DNA from: Cellvibrionales bacterium
GTDB lineage: Bacteria > Pseudomonadota > Gammaproteobacteria > Pseudomonadales > JAHEGP01
Direction: 5' to 3'
Assembly: GCA_024645065.1 (NCBI GenBank)
Contig: JAHEGP010000110.1
Location: 1-9,701, forward strand
DNA: 9,701 bases
Shown here piece after piece: positions 1 to 6,158 of this stretch (position 1 is the first letter of the stretch; every line of letters begins with the position of its first letter). A program made the translations under genes and the position numbers. Below the pieces are notes generated by a model. The model searched no databases, was not told where the DNA came from, and saw nothing but the letters and a program-made list of their open reading frames with translations.

Positions 1-24
1 CCGCCAGTGACCGGCATGGTGTAG
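1..24 (+). CDS. Possible 3' end of an upstream gene (partial)
   Basis: Frame 1 reads PPVTGMV and then a TAG stop at 22-24, seven bases before the GTG chosen for fxsA. This could be the tail of an upstream gene that is translationally coupled to fxsA. Seven codons are too few to identify a product, and an open frame this short could be chance. Confidence 0.25.
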   Translation, partial: PPVTGMV

Positions 25-30
25 CGGGCT

Positions 31-588
31 GTGACTTCAGGTATTCGCTTTAGCGGGCATTGCGCATTCTTTATCGTTATGCCCATCCTCGAGTTGATGC
101 TGTTGATCAAGGTGGGCTCATACATCGGGGTATTGCCGACGATCGCCATTGTGCTCGTGACGGCTGTACTGGGGGTGTCTTTGCTGCGCCGTGAGGGTCT
201 GAGCACTATCAGCAAAGCACAGCAGCGGCTGGAAGCGGGGGAAATACCGGCGACCGAACTGGTGGAGGGAGCCCTGCTGGTGGTCAGTGGCGCGTTTCTG
301 CTTACCCCGGGCTTTATCACCGACAGTTTTGGTTTTGTTTGCCTGGTGCCGGCACTAAGGCAGCGAATTGCCGGGCATGTGACCCAGCGTATGAGCCTAA
401 AAGTCGTAGACCCGGCCGCGATATTTGGCGCCGGTGAGCAAGCCTATGACAACGAATTTCGCTCCGGCTTCGGATCGCCCGGTTCCGAGGGAGAAATCAT
501 AGAGGGGGAGGTCGTTGACAGCGAAATCGTGGAAGGCAAACCGCCCCACGACAAAAATAGCGCCGGCCCGTCTCGCCATCGCGACTAA
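31..588 (+). CDS. fxsA: FxsA family inner-membrane protein
   Basis: 185 residues from a GTG start. FxsA is a small cytoplasmic-membrane protein; in E. coli its overproduction relieves phage T7 exclusion by the F plasmid, and its normal role is unclear. Hydrophobic segments lie at about 12-28, 33-51 and 80-106. The family pattern is visible: an I/L-E-L stretch in the first helix (PILELMLLIKVG), the V-LG-SL-R-G turn (residues 46-56), an AGE-P motif near 69-73, and LLTPGFITD near 90-98. The tail is acidic and ends in repeated EGE/VVD-like residues. The first internal ATG (79) would remove most of helix 1, so GTG at 31 fits the family better, although no clear Shine-Dalgarno sequence precedes it. 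It lies directly upstream of groES on the same strand. The family call is solid; the exact start is less so. Confidence 0.88.
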   Translation: MTSGIRFSGHCAFFIVMPILELMLLIKVGSYIGVLPTIAIVLVTAVLGVSLLRREGLSTISKAQQRLEAGEIPATELVEGALLVVSGAFLLTPGFITDSFGFVCLVPALRQRIAGHVTQRMSLKVVDPAAIFGAGEQAYDNEFRSGFGSPGSEGEIIEGEVVDSEIVEGKPPHDKNSAGPSRHRD

Positions 589-659
589 ATCCAGCCGGCG
601 GACCGATGTGTGTCTGCCCGGCTCAAAATCTCTCGTCCACGGGCTTTAATCTCCTTTAG

Positions 660-689
660 CCCTTGAAATATTTCCAGCTATCCCCAATT
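660..689 (+). promoter_or_regulatory. Sigma32 (RpoH)-like heat-shock promoter for groESL
   Basis: CCCTTGAA at 660-667 and CCCCAATT at 682-689 are separated by 14 bases. This resembles the E. coli groE heat-shock promoter, which has CCCTTGAA, about 13 bases, then CCCCATTT. A start site would fall near 696, about 180 bases upstream of groES. The match is by eye. Confidence 0.6.
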
Positions 690-725
690 GCTTACCGGAA
701 CACGGCAGCGGTGCTGCATTGCTGC

Positions 726-753
726 TTGACGGATTGATTTTCAACACTATGAT
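726..753 (+). promoter_or_regulatory. Sigma70-type promoter for groESL
   Basis: A -35 box TTGACG (726-731) and a -10 box TATGAT (748-753) are separated by 16 bases. Each matches the consensus hexamer at five of six positions. The predicted start near 760 lies just before the CIRCE operator, the geometry expected for an HrcA-repressed promoter. Confidence 0.72.
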
Positions 754-763
754 AGGCAATCCA

Positions 764-790
764 TTAGCACTCTCAATCTGAGAGTGCTAA
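764..790 (+). promoter_or_regulatory. CIRCE operator (HrcA binding site)
   Basis: The arms TTAGCACTC (764-772) and GAGTGCTAA (782-790) are perfect inverted repeats with a 9-base spacer, identical to the canonical CIRCE element. HrcA binds it as a repressor, and GroEL is needed for HrcA activity, which makes a feedback loop. The site lies at the predicted start of transcription and 87 bases before the groES ATG. Confidence 0.96.
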
Positions 791-877
791 AGGCCCCCGG
801 GGCCAAGGGTATTCTGTATCGGGCTGCAACCCAGGGAGCGGCCCTGCTATGACCAGCAAAATAGGAGCAAACCAGTA

Positions 878-1165
878 ATGAAAATTCGTCCATTACGCGA
901 TCGGGTTGTTGTTCGTCGCAAAGAAGAAGAGCAGACATCTTCCGGAGGCATCGTGCTGCCCGGTAGCGCCAAGGAAAAGCCCAATCAGGGTGAAGTCATT
1001 GCAGTCGGCGACGGTGCAATTCTGGAAAACGGTGATGTCCGCCCAGTGGCCCTGAGCGTTGGCGACAATGTGATTTTCGGCCAGTATTCGGGCAATGCCG
1101 TTAAAGTCGACGGTGAAGAGTTGATAATTTTGAGTGAGAGCGAGATCTACGGTGTAGTCGAGTAA
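878..1165 (+). CDS. groES: Co-chaperonin GroES (Cpn10)
   Basis: 95 residues, against 97 in E. coli. GroES forms the seven-subunit lid that closes the GroEL folding chamber in the cytoplasm, with ATP. The protein opens with the family signature MKIRPLRDRVVV. The mobile loop that docks on GroEL is present at about residues 17-33, with the hydrophobic I-V-L contact triplet at 25-27. The roof region and a closing strand ending IYGVV follow. ATG at 878 is preceded by AGGAG at 863-867, a 10-base spacing. groEL begins 56 bases downstream in the same operon. Expression is probably governed by the sigma32-like promoter and by the sigma70/CIRCE pair in the leader. Confidence 0.98.
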   Translation: MKIRPLRDRVVVRRKEEEQTSSGGIVLPGSAKEKPNQGEVIAVGDGAILENGDVRPVALSVGDNVIFGQYSGNAVKVDGEELIILSESEIYGVVE

Positions 1166-1221
1166 GTGACGGCAAGCTCTTGTTTTACTAATGAACAGTG
1201 CAAGTTAAAGGACCTATAGAA

Positions 1222-2877
1222 ATGGCAAAGCAGATTGTATTCGGCGATGAAGCTCGGCAAAAAATGCTCGAGGGAGTCAATGTTCTGGCAAACGCGGTGA
1301 AAGTTACGCTGGGCCCAAAGGGGCGCAACGTAGTGTTGGACAAGTCTTTCGGCGCCCCCACGGTAACCAAGGACGGCGTGTCAGTCGCAAAGGAAATCGA
1401 ACTGCCTGACAAGTTCGACAACATGGGTGCACAGATGCTCAAGGAAGTCGCTTCGCGCGCCTCCGATGACGCTGGCGACGGCACCACTACCGCGACCGTG
1501 CTGGCGCAGGCAATTCTCAATGAAGGCCTCAAGTCTGTGGCGGCGGGCATGAACCCCATGGATCTTAAGCGTGGCATCGACAAAGCGGTTACTGCTGCTG
1601 TCGGAGAAATCGCAAAAATGTCCATTCCCTGTGCCGATAGCAAGGCGATTGCCCAGGTAGGCACGATCTCTGCCAACAGCGACGTCCAGGTTGGCGACAT
1701 TATTGCTGAAGCGATGGAAAAGGTCGGCAAGGAAGGAGTAATCACCGTCGAAGAGGGCAGCGGCCTGGAAAACGAGCTGGAAGTCGTGGAGGGTATGCAA
1801 TTTGACCGCGGTTACCTCTCGCCTTACTTCATCAACAACAGCGAGAAAATGGAAGCCGAACAGGAAGAACCTTTCATCCTGTTGGTTGACAAGAAAATCT
1901 CCAATATTCGCGACTTGCTGCCCTTGCTGGAGCAAGTGGCCAAAGCTGGTAAGCCCCTGCTGATCATTGCTGAAGATGTCGAGGGCGAGGCCCTGGCGAC
2001 GCTGGTGGTGAACAACATGCGCGGCATTATCAAGGTTGCAGCGTGTAAAGCGCCCGGCTTTGGCGATCGTCGCAAGGCGATGCTGCAGGACATTGCGATC
2101 CTGACCGGCGGCACCGTGATCTCTGAGGAAGTCGGCCTGGAGCTGGAGACAGTCACCCTGGAGCACCTCGGTAGTGCCAAGCGCGTTACTCTCGACAAGG
2201 ACAACACCGTGCTTGTGGACGGTGCTGGTGATCACGATGCGATTGCGGCCCGTGTCAACGAAATTCGTGTCCAGATTGAAAACACCTCGTCTGATTACGA
2301 CCGTGAGAAGTTGCAGGAGCGTGTCGCCAAGCTGGCTGGTGGTGTTGCCGTCATCAAGGTGGGTGCTGCGACCGAAGTCGAAATGAAAGAGAAGAAAGCC
2401 CGTGTTGAAGACGCGCTGCACGCGACTCGCGCCGCTGTGGAAGAGGGCGTGGTTGCCGGCGGTGGCGTGGCCCTGGTGCGGGTTGTCCAGGCTATTGCCG
2501 GCCTCAAGGGCGATAATGAAGACCAGACCCATGGTATTAATGCGGCTCTTCGCGCCATGGAAATGCCGCTGCGTCAGATCGTCGCCAATGCCGGAGCAGA
2601 AGCCTCTGTGGTTCTGGATAAAGTGCGCCAGAGCAAAGGTAACAAAGGCTACAACGCTGGCACTGGCGAGTACGGCGATATGATCGAAATGGGTATTCTT
2701 GATCCCGCCAAGGTTACCCGCACTGCATTGCAGGCGGCCGCATCTATTGCCGGTCTCATGATCAGTACCGAAGCCATGGTTACCGATCTGCCGGAAGAGA
2801 AAGGCGCAGGAGGCGGTGGTATGGACGCTGGCATGGGCGGTATGGGTGGCATGGGCGGTATGGGCGGCATGATGTAA
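1222..2877 (+). CDS. groEL: Chaperonin GroEL (Cpn60)
   Basis: 551 residues, the normal family length. GroEL is the double-ring ATP-dependent folding chamber that works with GroES. ATG at 1222 (MAKQIVFGDEAR) is chosen over a GTG at 1198: it matches the conserved family N-terminus, and AAAGGA lies at 1207-1212, nine bases upstream. Visible landmarks are TLGPKGRNVVLDKSFG (about 29-44), the metal/ATP-site Asp in TKDGVSVA (D51), the GDGTTT phosphate loop (about 85-90), and the catalytic Asp in RVEDALHATRAAVEEG (about 397, E. coli D398). The C-terminus is the usual flexible GGM repeat tail ending in MM. Base composition looks like that of its neighbours. It is the second gene of the groES-groEL operon and is followed by a strong terminator. 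Confidence 0.99.
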   Translation: MAKQIVFGDEARQKMLEGVNVLANAVKVTLGPKGRNVVLDKSFGAPTVTKDGVSVAKEIELPDKFDNMGAQMLKEVASRASDDAGDGTTTATVLAQAILNEGLKSVAAGMNPMDLKRGIDKAVTAAVGEIAKMSIPCADSKAIAQVGTISANSDVQVGDIIAEAMEKVGKEGVITVEEGSGLENELEVVEGMQFDRGYLSPYFINNSEKMEAEQEEPFILLVDKKISNIRDLLPLLEQVAKAGKPLLIIAEDVEGEALATLVVNNMRGIIKVAACKAPGFGDRRKAMLQDIAILTGGTVISEEVGLELETVTLEHLGSAKRVTLDKDNTVLVDGAGDHDAIAARVNEIRVQIENTSSDYDREKLQERVAKLAGGVAVIKVGAATEVEMKEKKARVEDALHATRAAVEEGVVAGGGVALVRVVQAIAGLKGDNEDQTHGINAALRAMEMPLRQIVANAGAEASVVLDKVRQSKGNKGYNAGTGEYGDMIEMGILDPAKVTRTALQAAASIAGLMISTEAMVTDLPEEKGAGGGGMDAGMGGMGGMGGMGGMM

Positions 2878-2915
2878 CAGCCTGCTCAACGACGCTACCT
2901 GTATTGTCAGCATGG

Positions 2916-2941
2916 AACCCCGGCTAAGCCCGGGGTTTTTT
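2916..2941 (+). terminator. Rho-independent terminator of groESL
   Basis: An 8-bp stem, AACCCCGG (2916-2923) with CCGGGGTT (2930-2937), closes a 6-base loop and runs into a six-T tract (2936-2941). It lies 39 bases after the groEL stop codon. Confidence 0.93.
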
Positions 2942-3085
2942 ATGTACAGGATGTACGGTATGGCGCGGGGGCATGGACGCCCAGGAGCGGCGATGTACAG
3001 GATGTACGGTATGGCGCGGGGGCATGGATGCCCAGGAGCGGCGATGTACAGGATGTACGGTATGGCGCGGGGGCATGGATGCCCA
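2942..3085. repeat. Tandem array of a 51-bp unit, 2.8 copies
   Basis: Copies lie at 2942-2992, 2993-3043 and 3044-3085 (the first 42 bases of the unit). Copies 1 and 2 differ at a single base (C at 2978 against T). Each unit begins with ATGTAC repeated nine bases apart and carries a short inverted repeat, GGGCAT-GG-ATGCCC (3020-3033 and 3071-3084); the C at 2978 weakens it in copy 1. The array begins immediately after the groEL terminator and ends 51 bases before the convergent PHA-system gene, a typical position for an extragenic repeat. Because 51 is a multiple of three, several frames stay open through it. I do not treat these frames as genes. Confidence 0.95.
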
Positions 3086-3136
3086 TACGGTTGGCGTTGG
3101 AAAGCCCGGGTACTCTAGCCATGGGCCTGCAAGGTG

Positions 3137-3412
3137 TCAGCTCAATTTTTCGGCGACGACTTTTTCCAGTTCGGTTTGAATGGTCCGCGAGTAGATGCCC
3201 AACATGATGCCCAGCCTCATGCGTATGACCAGGCAACCGGGCTCCATGCACAGCTCGCCGTCGAGACCAGGGCGTGAAAACGTAACTGCGTTGTCGCGCC
3301 AGCGGGTCCTGACATCATAGCGCTTGACCAGGGTGTGCTCGACATCCTCGATGATTTCCCGGACCTCATCATCCGACTTATTGTGATGTTGCCTGATCAC
3401 CACTCGGGCCAT
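3137..3412 (-). CDS. Polyhydroxyalkanoic acid system family protein
   Basis: 91 residues. It resembles the small polyhydroxyalkanoate (PHA) granule-region family: an N-terminal strand with basic and His residues (MARVVIRQHHNKS), an amphipathic helix (EVREIIEDVEHTLVKRY), a W-R-D/T strand, a central V/L-DGEL segment, and a helix with LG--LG-YS-TI--ELEK-V at 67-87. In other proteobacteria such proteins are encoded near PHA synthesis genes, and their molecular role is poorly defined. ATG at 3412 is preceded by AGGA (3420-3423 on this strand), a 7-base spacing. No other PHA gene is visible here. It lies downstream of sodB on the same strand, but the sodB terminator separates them, so it probably has its own promoter in 3413-3584. 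The family call is from memory of the sequence pattern. Confidence 0.72.
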   Translation of the reverse strand: MARVVIRQHHNKSDDEVREIIEDVEHTLVKRYDVRTRWRDNAVTFSRPGLDGELCMEPGCLVIRMRLGIMLGIYSRTIQTELEKVVAEKLS

Positions 3413-3584
3413 GGCGTAATCCTGCTGCGGCTAACTTGCCTGTTTGATTATTATGGTATTGCTGACGCCTCGAGCTTGGCCGTCATCACCGGTTATCACC
3501 GGAGTGGCTGCTCGATAACGATAATATCGCCAGCAACAATAAGCAACAGCGCGAGGCCCCTGCAGTTACTCCCGGACAGACAAC

Positions 3585-3610
3585 AAAAAAAGGGAGGTCA
3601 GCGACCTCCC
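3585..3610 (-). terminator. Rho-independent terminator of sodB
   Basis: On the minus strand an 8-bp stem, GGGAGGTC with GACCTCCC (3603-3610 and 3592-3599), closes a 3-base loop and runs into seven Ts (3591-3585). It lies 27 bases after the sodB stop codon. Confidence 0.95.
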
Positions 3611-3637
3611 ATCGTCTTGTGCATTGTCGCAAACCGA

Positions 3638-4219
3638 CTAGCCCAGGTTTTCGTTGACGAAATCCCAGTTGACCAGCGCCCAGAAAGCTTCCATATACTT
3701 TGGGCGGGCATTGCGGTAGTCGATGTAGTAGGCATGCTCCCAGACGTCTACGGTCAGTAGAGGAGTGGTCGTCTTGTCACTCAGGGGTGTCGCTGCATTG
3801 CTGGTATTGACGATACCGACACTGCCGTCTTCCTTTTTGACCAGCCAGGTCCAGCCAGAGCCGAAGTTGTTGATGGCACTGTTGGTGAACTCCTGTTGGA
3901 ACTTTTCGAAAGAGCCGAATGCATTATCGATGGCGGCGGCGATGGCGCCGGTCGGTTTGCCCCCGCCGTTCGGGCTCAGGCAGTTCCAGTAAAAAGTGTG
4001 GTTCCATACCTGGGCGGCATTGTTGAAAATACCGCCGTTCGCTCCACGAATGATGGCCTTGAGCGATTTACCTTCAAAGTCGGTTCCGGGGATGAGGCCA
4101 TTGAGCTTGTCGACGTAGGTTTGATGATGCTTACCATAGTGGAAGTCGAGGGTTTCCGCGGAAATATGGGGCTCCAGGGCATCTTTTGCGTAAGGCAGTG
4201 GAGGCAATTCGAAAGACAT
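3638..4219 (-). CDS. sodB: Iron superoxide dismutase (SodB)
   Basis: 193 residues, the same length as E. coli SodB. It converts superoxide to hydrogen peroxide and oxygen in the cytoplasm. The four metal ligands are present: H27, H74, D158 (in DVWEHAYY) and H162. Q70, in NNAAQVWNHTF, is the second-sphere glutamine placed as in Fe-type enzymes rather than Mn-type. The active-site gateway residues H31 and Y35 are also seen. The start is the ATG at 4219 (MSFELPPLPY), which gives the family N-terminus; AGGAG lies at 4230-4234, a 10-base spacing. An in-frame upstream extension to 4306 is not supported. It appears monocistronic: a terminator follows, and its upstream neighbour lies 175 bases away. 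I see no clear Fur box or strong -35/-10 pair in 4220-4394. Confidence 0.98.
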   Translation of the reverse strand: MSFELPPLPYAKDALEPHISAETLDFHYGKHHQTYVDKLNGLIPGTDFEGKSLKAIIRGANGGIFNNAAQVWNHTFYWNCLSPNGGGKPTGAIAAAIDNAFGSFEKFQQEFTNSAINNFGSGWTWLVKKEDGSVGIVNTSNAATPLSDKTTTPLLTVDVWEHAYYIDYRNARPKYMEAFWALVNWDFVNENLG

Positions 4220-4394
4220 AATTTTACTACTCCTGTTGACATGAACATCGGACCGAAGTGTGTTTAGGCTGCCAAAGCGCAGCGCCGGCAACGACCCCGG
4301 GTACAATCACCAGGCGTCACAAACCTGGATGTTAAGAACGCGTTTTTGCAAGCTTTGAGTTAGTCGTGGTCTCGCTCCAGGACTGTTCAAACCG

Positions 4395-5057
4395 CTAAAG
4401 GTATTGGATAAACAGCAGAAACACAAGGCTCAGCACGATTGCCAGATGCACCACTCCCTTGATGCTGGCAATCGGCCCCGGCCTCCCGATCAGAGCGTTG
4501 AGTTCGATCGCAAGGATGGAGATAATCACGAGCATCAAACCCAGGCTGAGCTGATGGGAGCCGCCAGCGGCGGAATCGATAACCACGTTTGCCTTCCCGG
4601 TGCCATGGCTTGATCCCAGCATGCCCAACGCCATGGGGCCCGACAGCAGCACATTGGTGCGGGATGCAAGGCTGGCTTTGGCCGCCGCTGCAGCCGTGTC
4701 GCCACTTTTCAGTCCCAGCACGATCTGTTGCCTGGGCCAGATGATGAGCCAGACATTGAGGAACATGATCGATCCGGCCAGTGCGCCCATCACAATGTAG
4801 GCGTCTATGCCATTGCTGTGGCGAATACCCACCAGCAACACCAACCCTGAGATAAAGGTGAGCATAGCACCCCACCTGAACCACCAGAGGGCGCGCGGGG
4901 CCAGCTTCGCCATGGCGTCGCCCTTGGCCGCCGGCTCCGCTTCCTTGAAGTATTCTGCCTGCACGAAATTAAAGTAGTAGAGAAGACCGATCCAGGTGGT
5001 GCCGAACAACAGGTGGATCCAGCGAAAAAGCAAGTCCATTGAGAGAAATGATTCCAC
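4395..5057 (-). CDS. Standalone Urate_ox_N (PuuD-like) membrane protein
   Basis: 220 residues from GTG at 5057. It looks like the membrane domain of bacterial PuuD-type urate oxidases: RW-H---G--WIG--YYFN in the first helix (12-30), FLNVW--IWP-Q near 99-110, and ASRTN-LLSGPMALGML-SSHG near 131-152. Hydrophobic segments lie at about 9-29, 57-77, 86-107, 170-191 and 201-219, so about five passes. Candidate heme or metal histidines are H15, H80, H151, H168 and H204. Full-length PuuD carries a C-terminal cytochrome c domain; here there is no CxxCH motif and the protein ends after the last helix. Urate oxidation is therefore not established, and no purine-degradation genes are nearby. GTG at 5057 is preferred because AGGAG (5066-5070) is 8 bases upstream. 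An ATG at 5039 is the alternative; the GTG at 5066 overlaps the AGGAG itself. Confidence 0.75.
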   Translation of the reverse strand: MESFLSMDLLFRWIHLLFGTTWIGLLYYFNFVQAEYFKEAEPAAKGDAMAKLAPRALWWFRWGAMLTFISGLVLLVGIRHSNGIDAYIVMGALAGSIMFLNVWLIIWPRQQIVLGLKSGDTAAAAAKASLASRTNVLLSGPMALGMLGSSHGTGKANVVIDSAAGGSHQLSLGLMLVIISILAIELNALIGRPGPIASIKGVVHLAIVLSLVFLLFIQYL

Positions 5058-5065
5058 GCCTGTCA

Positions 5066-5070
5066 CTCCT
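5066..5070 (-). promoter_or_regulatory. Ribosome binding site deciding the PuuD-like start
   Basis: AGGAG on the minus strand lies 8 bases before the GTG at 5057. It overlaps a further GTG at 5064-5066, which is too close to be used, and lies 26 bases from the ATG at 5037-5039. The spacing favours GTG 5057. Confidence 0.6.
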
Positions 5071-5082
5071 GCTTGGATCGGT

Positions 5083-5144
5083 GTGCCGAATTGGCACTGG
5101 GTGCCGTTGCACCGGGTGCCGTCGTATTGTCAGTCTGCGGTGCC
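5083..5144. repeat. Cluster of GTGCC motifs in a divergent intergenic region
   Basis: A 15-bp inverted repeat, GTGCC-GAATT-GGCAC (5083-5097), overlaps an imperfect 15-bp tandem duplication (5095-5109 and 5110-5124, 13 of 15 identical). Another GTGCC lies at 5140-5144. The cluster sits between the divergently transcribed PuuD-like and coiled-coil genes, so it could be an operator, but no known regulator is recognised from it. Confidence 0.45.
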
Positions 5145-5254
5145 AGTTAAAGCAAAGCCCGGTTAATAATCCCGGCAGATTATGATTAAATTCGCGCTGC
5201 CTCGAATGAAGGGTGTAAAATCAATCGCAAGCGTCAGTGGAGTACGCAGGCACC

Positions 5255-6052
5255 ATGGCTTCAGATCAGAATACCTTTGACAATATTCCCCAGCTGAGAC
5301 CGGACAGAGAAGAGATTGCCCAACGTCAGGGCGGTCGCAATAGTGGAAGGAAAACGCAGCCGCCGGCCCGCAAAAGCTCAGGGGGCTGGTTGTTGGTTTT
5401 GCTTTGCCTGGCCGCGGTTGCCGGGCTGGCTTACTGGACCTACCTCTTGAATCAGCAACTGCAACAGTCGTTCCGGCAGCTCCACGATACATCGTCTCGC
5501 CTGAAAGTACTGGAGAGCCGCTTGTCGGTAACCGATGAAAGCGTTAACCAATCCAGTGAGACGATGCAAGTCAAGATCCAGGCGATGGATGGCGAGATTC
5601 GAAAGCTTTGGGATAATGTCTGGAAAAAAGCCAAGCAGGATATCGCGCGTCACGACAAGGAGCTGGTCGCCCTGCGCGACCAGCAGAAAGGCCTGAGCGA
5701 CCAGCTGAAAGGCCTGACGGAATCCGATGCCGGCCTCAAAAAACAGATCGCGGCCACTGACAAGAGCTTGTCGGAAGCCAGCTTGTCCCTGAAAGTCCTG
5801 CAGGATCAACTGGAATCGAACGCTCAACTGGCGGAACAACTGGATCAGTTGGGGCAGCAGTTGACGGCTCAGCAGGCGACTCTTGAAGACTACATCAGTA
5901 GTGCCGGCGCACGCTCCAATAGCGATGAGGAGCTTGAAAAGCGTGTGGCAGCTACAGAAGAATGGGTCGACTCCTTCAACGGCTATCGTACCCAAATGAA
6001 TCGCAAGTTGCTGGACTTGCAGAGTTCCGTAAACGCACTGCAGGCGCAGTGA
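5255..6052 (+). CDS. Single-pass membrane protein with long coiled coil, function unknown
   Basis: 265 residues from ATG at 5255. I do not recognise a named family. The layout is a polar N-terminal segment (1-44) that turns basic and rich in Arg/Lys/Gln near 24-40, one hydrophobic helix (about 45-65, starting GGWLLVLLCLAAVAGLAYW), and then about 200 residues of Gln/Leu/Lys/Asp-rich heptad-like sequence with no cysteines, ending in ALQAQ. The positive charges before the helix predict a cytoplasmic N-terminus with the coiled coil in the periplasm. Such architecture suits a scaffold or envelope-spanning partner, but nothing shows which. A GTG at 5237 would add six residues; the ATG is preferred, with GGAG at 5239-5242 and CAGG at 5247-5250 upstream. 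The fumarase gene follows after 106 bases on the same strand, and a 17-base palindrome lies just after the stop. Confidence 0.85.
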   Translation: MASDQNTFDNIPQLRPDREEIAQRQGGRNSGRKTQPPARKSSGGWLLVLLCLAAVAGLAYWTYLLNQQLQQSFRQLHDTSSRLKVLESRLSVTDESVNQSSETMQVKIQAMDGEIRKLWDNVWKKAKQDIARHDKELVALRDQQKGLSDQLKGLTESDAGLKKQIAATDKSLSEASLSLKVLQDQLESNAQLAEQLDQLGQQLTAQQATLEDYISSAGARSNSDEELEKRVAATEEWVDSFNGYRTQMNRKLLDLQSSVNALQAQ

Positions 6053-6060
6053 CACCCGGG

Positions 6061-6077
6061 TTCGATGCAGCATCGAA
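6061..6077 (+). terminator. Small hairpin after the coiled-coil gene, possible weak terminator
   Basis: TTCGATGC (6061-6068) and GCATCGAA (6070-6077) form a perfect inverted repeat around one central base. It lies eight bases after the stop codon. The following bases contain only a short run of Ts (TCTGTTTA), so termination would be weak; it could equally be a protein-binding palindrome. Confidence 0.35.
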
Positions 6078-6158
6078 TCTGTTTACACAACCCTCACCGA
6101 TCAAACGACCGCGGGGTAGGGTCAATTTTAGCTGAAAGAGACAGGAGGCAGCCGCGCC

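Noticed and set aside
596..662. Inverted repeats after fxsA (AGCCGG...CCGGCT and GGGCT...AGCCC) as a terminator
   Set aside because: Stems of only five or six pairs with long loops and no T tract; the second overlaps the sigma32-like -35 box. Not strong enough to call.
1381..2913. A 510-residue open frame antisense to groEL
   Set aside because: It lies almost entirely opposite groEL, whose protein is unmistakable. Its His/Gln/Asn-rich translation has no domain pattern; such long antisense frames arise from the codon bias of highly expressed GC-rich genes. Its start lies beside the groEL terminator and no ribosome binding site was evident.
3086..3136. A terminator for the PHA-system gene
   Set aside because: Only a GCCC/GGGC pairing with a loop of about 15 bases and a short TTT is visible on the minus strand, so I do not call it.
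3335..4267. Plus-strand frames opposite sodB and the PHA-system gene (3335-3760, 3896-4267)
   Set aside because: sodB has all four metal ligands and the correct length on the minus strand, with its own ribosome binding site and terminator. The opposite frames show no recognisable protein.
4217..4306. An N-terminal extension of SodB by 29 residues
   Set aside because: The extra residues do not match the family, and MSFELPPLPY at 4219 is the conserved start with a good Shine-Dalgarno sequence.
5163..5492. A 109-residue minus-strand frame over the start of the coiled-coil gene
   Set aside because: It overlaps the coiled-coil gene, which has a coherent membrane helix and heptad pattern. The minus frame has no such features.
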